Shown: positions 5,531 through 11,205 of the stretch, in pieces
Numbering within the stretch: position 1 is the stretch's first letter
How the letters are laid out: each line of letters begins with the position of its first letter
Source of the DNA: Caulobacteraceae bacterium
Lineage (GTDB): Bacteria; Pseudomonadota; Alphaproteobacteria; Caulobacterales; Caulobacteraceae
Direction of reading: 5' to 3'
NCBI GenBank assembly: GCA_004144935.1
Contig: SDZP01000083.1
Span: forward strand, 1-11,205
DNA: 11,205 nt
Position numbers and translations under genes: made by a program
Notes under the pieces: generated by a model
What the model saw: the letters and a program-made list of their open reading frames with translations, nothing else
Told to the model about the DNA's origin: nothing
The model's database searches: none

Positions 5531-6729
5531 AGTTCGGCCTCGACCGCCTCCTCGCCGATCCGCAGCTGCGCCGGGAGCTGTCGGGCCGCCGCGTCGCCCT
5601 GCTGGCGCATCCGGCCTCGGTCACCGCCGACCTGACCCACAGCCTCGACGCCCTGGCCGCCTGTCCCGAGATCAAGCTGACGGCCGCCTTCGGCCCGCAG
5701 CACGGCATGCGCGGCGACAAGCAGGACAACATGATGGAGTCGCCGGACTTCACCGATCCGGTCCACGGCATACCCGTCTTCAGCCTCTACGGCGAGGTGC
5801 GCCGGCCAACCGGCCAGGCGATGGGCACTTTTGACGTCATCCTGATCGACATGCAGGACCTCGGCTGCCGCATCTACACCTTCATCACCACCCTGCTCTA
5901 TGTGATGGAAGCCGCCGCCGAGCACGGCAAGTCGGTCTGGGTGCTGGACCGCCCCAATCCGGCCGGCCGGCCCGTCGAGGGCCTGACCCTGCTGCCTGGC
6001 TGGGAGAGTTTCGTCGGCGCCGGGCCGGTGCCCATGCGCCACGGCCTGACCCTGGGCGAACTCGGCCACTGGTTCATCGACCACTACAAGCTCGACCTCG
6101 ACTACCGGGTCATCGCCATGGAGGGCTACGAGCCCGACGCCGCGCCCGGCCACGGTTGGCCGCTCGGCGAGCGAACCTGGGTCAACCCCAGCCCCAACGC
6201 CCCGAACCTCTGGATGGCCCGCGCCTACGCCGGCACGGTCATGCTGGAGGGCACGACTTTGTCGGAGGGGAGGGGCACCACCCGGCCGCTGGAGCTGTTC
6301 GGCGCGCCGGATATCGACGGGCGGGCGGTGATCGCGGAAATGCGCAGCCTTGCGCCGCACTGGTTGCGGGGCTGCAGCCTGCGCGACATCGCCTTCGAAC
6401 CGACCTTCCACAAGCACGTCCACCGGCTCTGCAGCGGCATTCAGATCCACACCGAAGGTCCGGAATACGACCATGCCGCCTTCCAGCCCTGGCGGCTGCA
6501 GGCGCTCGGTTTCAAGGCCATTCGCCGCCTCTATGCGGATTACGACCTGTGGCGCGACTTCCCGTACGAGTACGTGCTCGACCGCCTGGCTATCGATGTG
6601 ATCAATGGCGGTCCCGGCCTGCGGGAATGGGTAGACGACCGGGCGGCGACGCCCGCCGACCTGGACGCCCTGACGACGCCCGACGAGGCGGCGTGGCTAG
6701 AGGCCCGCCGCCCGCACCTGCTCTACTGA
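5527..6729 (+). CDS. NamZ-like exo-beta-N-acetylmuramidase (DUF1343)
   Basis: A 400-residue DUF1343 protein. The studied member, Bacillus subtilis NamZ, removes N-acetylmuramic acid from the ends of peptidoglycan fragments, in cell-wall recycling. Conserved blocks are AFGPQHGMRGDKQDNM (54-69), SLYGEVRRPT (86-95), DMQDLGCRIYTF (108-119), DRPNPAGR (141-148) and PMRHGLTLGEL (169-179). There is no signal peptide, whereas B. subtilis NamZ is exported, so this version probably acts on turnover products inside the cell. The block usually written GPEHG has Gln58 for Glu here. The ATG overlaps the preceding DOMON-like gene by 4 nt. The stop TGA directly abuts the stop of the convergent ppa gene with no terminator between them. 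The family is sure; the activity is inferred. Confidence 0.92.
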   Translation: MKFGLDRLLADPQLRRELSGRRVALLAHPASVTADLTHSLDALAACPEIKLTAAFGPQHGMRGDKQDNMMESPDFTDPVHGIPVFSLYGEVRRPTGQAMGTFDVILIDMQDLGCRIYTFITTLLYVMEAAAEHGKSVWVLDRPNPAGRPVEGLTLLPGWESFVGAGPVPMRHGLTLGELGHWFIDHYKLDLDYRVIAMEGYEPDAAPGHGWPLGERTWVNPSPNAPNLWMARAYAGTVMLEGTTLSEGRGTTRPLELFGAPDIDGRAVIAEMRSLAPHWLRGCSLRDIAFEPTFHKHVHRLCSGIQIHTEGPEYDHAAFQPWRLQALGFKAIRRLYADYDLWRDFPYEYVLDRLAIDVINGGPGLREWVDDRAATPADLDALTTPDEAAWLEARRPHLLY

Positions 6730-7266
6730 TCAGGCCTTCGCCGCCTTCGCCCGCTCGATGCCTTCCAGCACCATCTTGCGGGCTTCGGTCACGTCGCCCC
6801 AGCCGGCGATCTTCACCCACTTGCCGGGCTCCAGATCCTTGTAGTGGGCGAAGAAATGCTCGACCTGGTCCAGGGTGATCTTCGGCAGGTCGGTGTAGTT
6901 CTGCACGTGGTCGTAGCGCGCTGTCAGCTTGGAGGAGGGCACCGCGATCAGCTTCTCGTCGATGCCGGCGTTGTCCTCCATTAGCAGAACGCCGACGATG
7001 CGGCAGCTCATCACGGCGCCCGGCGCGATGGCCCGGGTGTTCAGGCAGATAACGTCACAGGGGTCGCCGTCGCCCGACAGGGTGTGCGGGATGAAGCCGT
7101 AGTTCCCCGGATAGCGCATGGAGGTATAGAGGAAGCGGTCGACGACCAGCGCCCCGGACTCCTTGTCCAGCTCATACTTTATCGGCTCGCCGCCCAGCGG
7201 GACTTCGATAACGACATTTACGTCCTCGGGAGGGTTTTTCCCGATGGCGAGGGCACTCAGGTTCAT
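6730..7266 (-). CDS. ppa: inorganic pyrophosphatase (family I)
   Basis: A 178-residue cytoplasmic family I pyrophosphatase, which hydrolyses pyrophosphate to two phosphates and so pulls biosynthetic reactions forward. The signature DGDPCDV (66-72) supplies metal ligands D66 and D71, with D103 in GIDEK (101-105). These correspond to D65, D70 and D102 of the E. coli enzyme. Other active-site parts visible are KYELDK (30-35), the YPGNYGFIP segment (52-60) and KxxxW near 145-150. The length matches the family. Its ATG shares one base with the TAA of the upstream hydrolase (TAATG), so translation is probably coupled; no separate Shine-Dalgarno is evident. Its stop abuts that of the NamZ gene on the other strand. 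Confidence 0.96.
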   Translation of the reverse strand: MNLSALAIGKNPPEDVNVVIEVPLGGEPIKYELDKESGALVVDRFLYTSMRYPGNYGFIPHTLSGDGDPCDVICLNTRAIAPGAVMSCRIVGVLLMEDNAGIDEKLIAVPSSKLTARYDHVQNYTDLPKITLDQVEHFFAHYKDLEPGKWVKIAGWGDVTEARKMVLEGIERAKAAKA

Positions 7267-7916
7267 TACGCGGGCTCGGCTTCCAGACGTTTGTCGAGGT
7301 ATTCGCCGACGTGCTTTTCCACGTCCGGCAGGTTTTCCGCCCAGAAGTGGGTGGCGCCCTCGATCAGTTCATAATCGATGACGATGCCCTTCTGGCTGCG
7401 CAATTTCGTGACGACCCGCTCGACCTCGACCGGCGGCGTCACCGTGTCGTTGCTGCCGTGCAGGAACAGGCCGGAAGCCGGGCAGGGAGCCAGGAAGCTG
7501 AAATCGTACATGTTGGCCGGCGGCGAGACGCTGATGAAGCCATCGGTCTCGGGGCGGCGCATCAACAGCTGCATGGAGACCCAGGCGCCGAAGCTGTAGC
7601 CGGCGACCCAGCACTGGCTGGCGGTCGGGTTGGTCGACTGCAGCCAGTCGAGCGCGGTGGCCGCGTCCGCCAGTTCGCCGATGCCGCCGTCGAACTCGCC
7701 TTGGCTACGGCCGACGCCGCGGAAGTTGAAGCGCAGGGTGGAGAAGCCGCGCTTCATGAACAGGTGATACATCTGCACCGCAACCGGGTGGTTCATGTGC
7801 CCGCCGGCGCGCGGATGGGGATGCAGGATCAGGGCGATCGGGGCGTTTTCACGCTTGCCGGGGGAATACCGGCCTTCGATCCGGCCTGCCGCGCCGGTCA
7901 GAACCACTTCGGGCAT
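7266..7916 (-). CDS. alpha/beta hydrolase of the dienelactone-hydrolase-like type
   Basis: A 216-residue serine hydrolase. The nucleophile elbow is GYSFG with S108, the acid is probably D157 (HGSNDTVTP) and the histidine is H190 (GATHFW). The N-terminal HPHPRAGG (32-39) and NFRGVGRSQGEFDGG (64-78) blocks are typical of the small cytosolic hydrolases often annotated as alpha/beta hydrolase or CocE/dienelactone-hydrolase-like; their natural substrates are generally unknown. No signal peptide is seen. The start at ATG 7916 has GAGGAGA about 10 nt upstream. The stop overlaps the ppa start by one base. This coupling is a genomic observation and does not by itself tell the substrate. Confidence 0.9.
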   Translation of the reverse strand: MPEVVLTGAAGRIEGRYSPGKRENAPIALILHPHPRAGGHMNHPVAVQMYHLFMKRGFSTLRFNFRGVGRSQGEFDGGIGELADAATALDWLQSTNPTASQCWVAGYSFGAWVSMQLLMRRPETDGFISVSPPANMYDFSFLAPCPASGLFLHGSNDTVTPPVEVERVVTKLRSQKGIVIDYELIEGATHFWAENLPDVEKHVGEYLDKRLEAEPA

Positions 7917-7950
7917 ATGAACTCATCTCCTCTTGTGCGGCGCCGAATAC

Positions 7951-7979
7951 TTGACCGCTGCGCTTGGTCTTCCTAGATC
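7951..7979 (+). promoter_or_regulatory. promoter of the iscR-suf operon with possible operator
   Basis: TTGACCG (7951-7957), a 14-nt spacer and CCTAGATC (7972-7979) fit the Caulobacter housekeeping consensus TTGACGS-N10-14-GCTANAWC with one mismatch in each box. The predicted start is near 7986, leaving about 70 nt of 5' UTR. GACC-N9-GGTC (7953-7969) forms an inverted repeat between the -35 and -10, a position suited to autorepression by the IscR-like regulator; this operator is a suggestion only. Confidence 0.6.
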
Positions 7980-8057
7980 AGGCGCTCCGCACCGGCCCGG
8001 CCGATGCGCGGCGCGGGCTTTAGCACAGGCCCAACGCCGGATGCCAAGGAATCCGCC

Positions 8058-8504
8058 ATGCGTCTGTCCACAAAAGGCCGCTACGCCGTCATGGCCATGA
8101 CCGACCTCGCCGGTCGTCAGGACGCGGAAGGCTCGCGCGCGGTCTCCCTGGCGGAGATCGCGGCGCGGCAGGAAATCTCCCTGAGCTATCTGGAGCAGCT
8201 GTTCGCGCGCCTGCGCCGTCGTGGCCTGGTCAAGAGCCTGCGCGGGCCCGGCGGCGGCTATCGCCTCTCCCGGTCGGCCGCCGAGACCCACATCGCCGAG
8301 ATCGTGCTGGCCGTCGATGAGCCCCTGCGCGCCACCCGCTGCGGCCACGCCACCGGCAAGGGCTGCATGAAGGCCGGGGTGCGCTGCTCCACCCATGACC
8401 TGTGGGAGGAAATGGGTCGCCAGCTGCACAGCTATCTGGCCAGCGTCTCTCTGGCCGACGTGCTGGAAGGGCGCCTGACGCCGGACTCCAAGGTGGCCGC
8501 ATGA
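8058..8504 (+). CDS. iscR: Rrf2-family Fe-S-sensing regulator, IscR-like
   Basis: A 148-residue Rrf2-family transcription factor with an N-terminal winged helix (about 1-70; MRLSTKGRYAVMAM and RGPGGGYRLSR are diagnostic). Three cysteines, C95, C103 and C110, followed by H113, form a probable [2Fe-2S] site. Their spacing CX7CX6C differs from CX5CX5C of E. coli IscR. By family knowledge it senses Fe-S status and represses the Fe-S assembly operon it heads. ATG at 8058 has AAGGA 7 nt upstream; an upstream in-frame ATG at 8004 would add 18 residues not typical of the family. The stop overlaps the cysteine desulfurase start by 4 nt (ATGA). A GANTC (CcrM-type) site at 8049-8053 overlaps the Shine-Dalgarno. 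Confidence 0.9.
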   Translation: MRLSTKGRYAVMAMTDLAGRQDAEGSRAVSLAEIAARQEISLSYLEQLFARLRRRGLVKSLRGPGGGYRLSRSAAETHIAEIVLAVDEPLRATRCGHATGKGCMKAGVRCSTHDLWEEMGRQLHSYLASVSLADVLEGRLTPDSKVAA

Positions 8505-9628
8505 CGGCCGTCTACCTCGACTTCAACGCCACCGCCCCCGTCCGGCCCGCGGCCAGGGCGGCCCTGAACGCCCTGCTCGACCGCGTCGGCAATCCCTCGT
8601 CGGTGCATGCCGCCGGCCGCGCCGCCCGCGCCGATCTGGAAAAGGCCCGCGACGCCGTCGCCGCCCTGGTCGGGGTCGTGCCGGGGTCGGTCACCTTTAC
8701 CAGCGGCGGCACCGAGGCCAGCGCCCTGGCGATCGAGAGCGCCGTCGCTGCTCGGTTCGAACGCATCCTGCTCGGCGCCACCGAGCACGACGCCGTCTGG
8801 GAAGCCGCGCATGTGACGGGCCTGCCGGTCGAGGTCTGGCCGGTCGACGCCGACGGCGTCGCCGACCTGGCCTGGCTGGACGAAGCCCTGGTCCGGCCAG
8901 GCCGGGCGCTGGTCTGCCTAATGATGGCCAACAACGAGACCGGCGTCATTCAGCCGGTCGCTGAAGCCGGCGCGAAGGTTCGCGCCGCGAACGGCTGGCT
9001 GCACGTCGACGCGGTTCAGGCCGCCGGCAAGGTCGTCATCGATTTCAGCGCCTTGCAGGCCGATACCCTCAGCCTGTCGGCCCACAAGATCGGCGGTCCT
9101 CAGGGCGTCGGCGCCCTGGTCGCCGGAACCCGTGCTACCCTGACCCGTCGCCAGCACGGCGGCGGCCAGGAGCGCGGCCGCCGCGCCGGCACCGAAAACC
9201 TGCCCGGCATCGCCGCCTTCGGGGCGGCCGCCCGTGAGGCGCTCGCGGGGCTCCAGGCCCTCGCCGCCCAGGCCGCCTGGCGCGACGCCCTGCAAGCCAG
9301 ACTCGAGGCCGCCGGCGCTACCGCGCTCGGCAAGGACGCCGACCGGCTGCCCCAGACCCTCTGCGTGGCGTCTGAGGACTGGCCGGCCGAGACCCAGGTC
9401 ATGATCATGGACCTGGGCGGCGTGATGATCAGCGCCGGCGCCGCCTGCTCCTCCGGCAAGGTCAAGCCGAGCCGCACGGTCGAGGCCATGGGCCGGCCCG
9501 ACCTGGCTCCATATTCAATCCGCATCAGCGGTGGCTGGTCGAGCACCGAAGCCGACTGGACCCGCGCCGGCGATGTCTGGCTGGAGGCGCAGGCGCGCCG
9601 CCGGCCCAAGATCAGGGAAGTTGCGTAA
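8501..9628 (+). CDS. cysteine desulfurase (NifS/IscS-like, class V aminotransferase fold)
   Basis: A 375-residue PLP enzyme that converts cysteine to alanine and passes the persulfide sulfur to Fe-S cluster assembly. PLP Lys196 is in SAHKIGGPQG (193-202), H95 in ATEHDAV stacks on PLP, and NNETGVIQP (144-152) and HVDAVQAAGK (168-177) are conserved. The catalytic cysteine is C316 in AGAACSSGK. The motif around it belongs to the group I NifS/IscS type rather than the SufS type, although its neighbour is sufB. It is slightly shorter than IscS. ATG at 8501 overlaps the iscR stop, with AGGTGG upstream. The stop lies 3 nt before sufB, so all three genes are one operon and this enzyme probably feeds the SufB scaffold. 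Confidence 0.94.
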   Translation: MTAVYLDFNATAPVRPAARAALNALLDRVGNPSSVHAAGRAARADLEKARDAVAALVGVVPGSVTFTSGGTEASALAIESAVAARFERILLGATEHDAVWEAAHVTGLPVEVWPVDADGVADLAWLDEALVRPGRALVCLMMANNETGVIQPVAEAGAKVRAANGWLHVDAVQAAGKVVIDFSALQADTLSLSAHKIGGPQGVGALVAGTRATLTRRQHGGGQERGRRAGTENLPGIAAFGAAAREALAGLQALAAQAAWRDALQARLEAAGATALGKDADRLPQTLCVASEDWPAETQVMIMDLGGVMISAGAACSSGKVKPSRTVEAMGRPDLAPYSIRISGGWSSTEADWTRAGDVWLEAQARRRPKIREVA

Positions 9629-9631
9629 GCC

Positions 9632-11103
<1,472 letters not shown>

Positions 11104-11104
<1 letters not shown>

Positions 11105-11205
11105 TGCTGCGCGCCATCGACCACGTCCAGATCGCCATTCCGCCCGGCGGCGAAGAGCGCGCCCGGCCGTTCTACGGCGACCTTCTGGGCCTGACCGAGG
11201 TGCCC
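11104..11205 (+). CDS. VOC/glyoxalase-like protein (partial, 3' end outside window)
   Basis: The first 34 codons of an open frame running off the right edge. The start, LRAIDHVQIAIP, then GGEERARPFYGDLLGLTEVP, is the standard opening of a vicinal-oxygen-chelate fold (glyoxalase, bleomycin-resistance or dioxygenase-like), with H7 at the usual first metal-ligand position. The ATG overlaps the sufB TGA by one base, so it is translated as part of the suf operon. Typical suf operons continue with sufC at this point, so the insertion of this gene is noteworthy. The specific substrate cannot be assigned from the fragment. Confidence 0.8.

Noticed and set aside
5443..6474. Long minus-strand open frame (343 codons) opposite the NamZ gene
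   Set aside because: Its translation is low-complexity, rich in V, A, G, R and H, with no recognisable domain. It mirrors the codon bias of the real gene on the other strand, as usual in GC-rich DNA.

Overview
The window looks like an ordinary chromosomal stretch of a GC-rich alphaproteobacterium, most probably of the Caulobacterales (Caulobacter/Phenylobacterium type). The evidence is high GC content, a bactofilin paired with a membrane-anchored M23 peptidase, an operon starting IscR - cysteine desulfurase - SufB, and promoters that fit the Caulobacter housekeeping consensus TTGACGS-N10-14-GCTANAWC. I see no mobile element, CRISPR array, tRNA or rRNA. The genus is inferred from family resemblance only.

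Layout, left to right. Positions 1-309 (minus) hold the 5' part of a SnoaL/NTF2-like gene. It is divergent from a class I SAM methyltransferase (369-1019, plus). A strong hairpin terminator (1020-1048) separates this from a minus-strand morphogenesis pair, an M23 peptidase (1568-2716) overlapping a bactofilin (1072-1587). An upstream gap (2717-2984) carries two TTAACCAA repeats and hairpins. Next, on the minus strand, comes tyrS (3467-4774) followed by the one-cysteine peroxiredoxin bcp (2985-3452). The tyrS leader (4775-4981) is the least ordinary part. It has two overlapping divergent promoters whose -35 boxes form an inverted repeat, a possible 16-codon ORF with tandem Tyr codons, and two consecutive hairpins.

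On the plus strand a DOMON-like gene (4982-5530) overlaps a NamZ/DUF1343 glycosidase gene (5527-6729) by 4 nt. The NamZ stop codon abuts the stop codon of the convergent minus-strand pair: alpha/beta hydrolase (7266-7916) then inorganic pyrophosphatase ppa (6730-7266), which share one base. A well-formed promoter (7951-7979) drives the plus-strand Fe-S assembly operon: iscR-like (8058-8504), cysteine desulfurase (8501-9628), sufB (9632-11104), and a VOC/glyoxalase-like gene (11104 to the window edge) coupled directly to sufB.

How the genes work together: three pairs are translationally coupled by 1-4 nt overlaps. The suf operon supplies sulfur (desulfurase) and scaffold (SufB) under an Fe-S-sensing regulator. 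The peptidase and bactofilin act on cell-wall shape, and NamZ probably acts in wall recycling. Nothing here is clearly a new system. The best candidates for follow-up are the tyrS leader and the VOC gene inside the suf operon.
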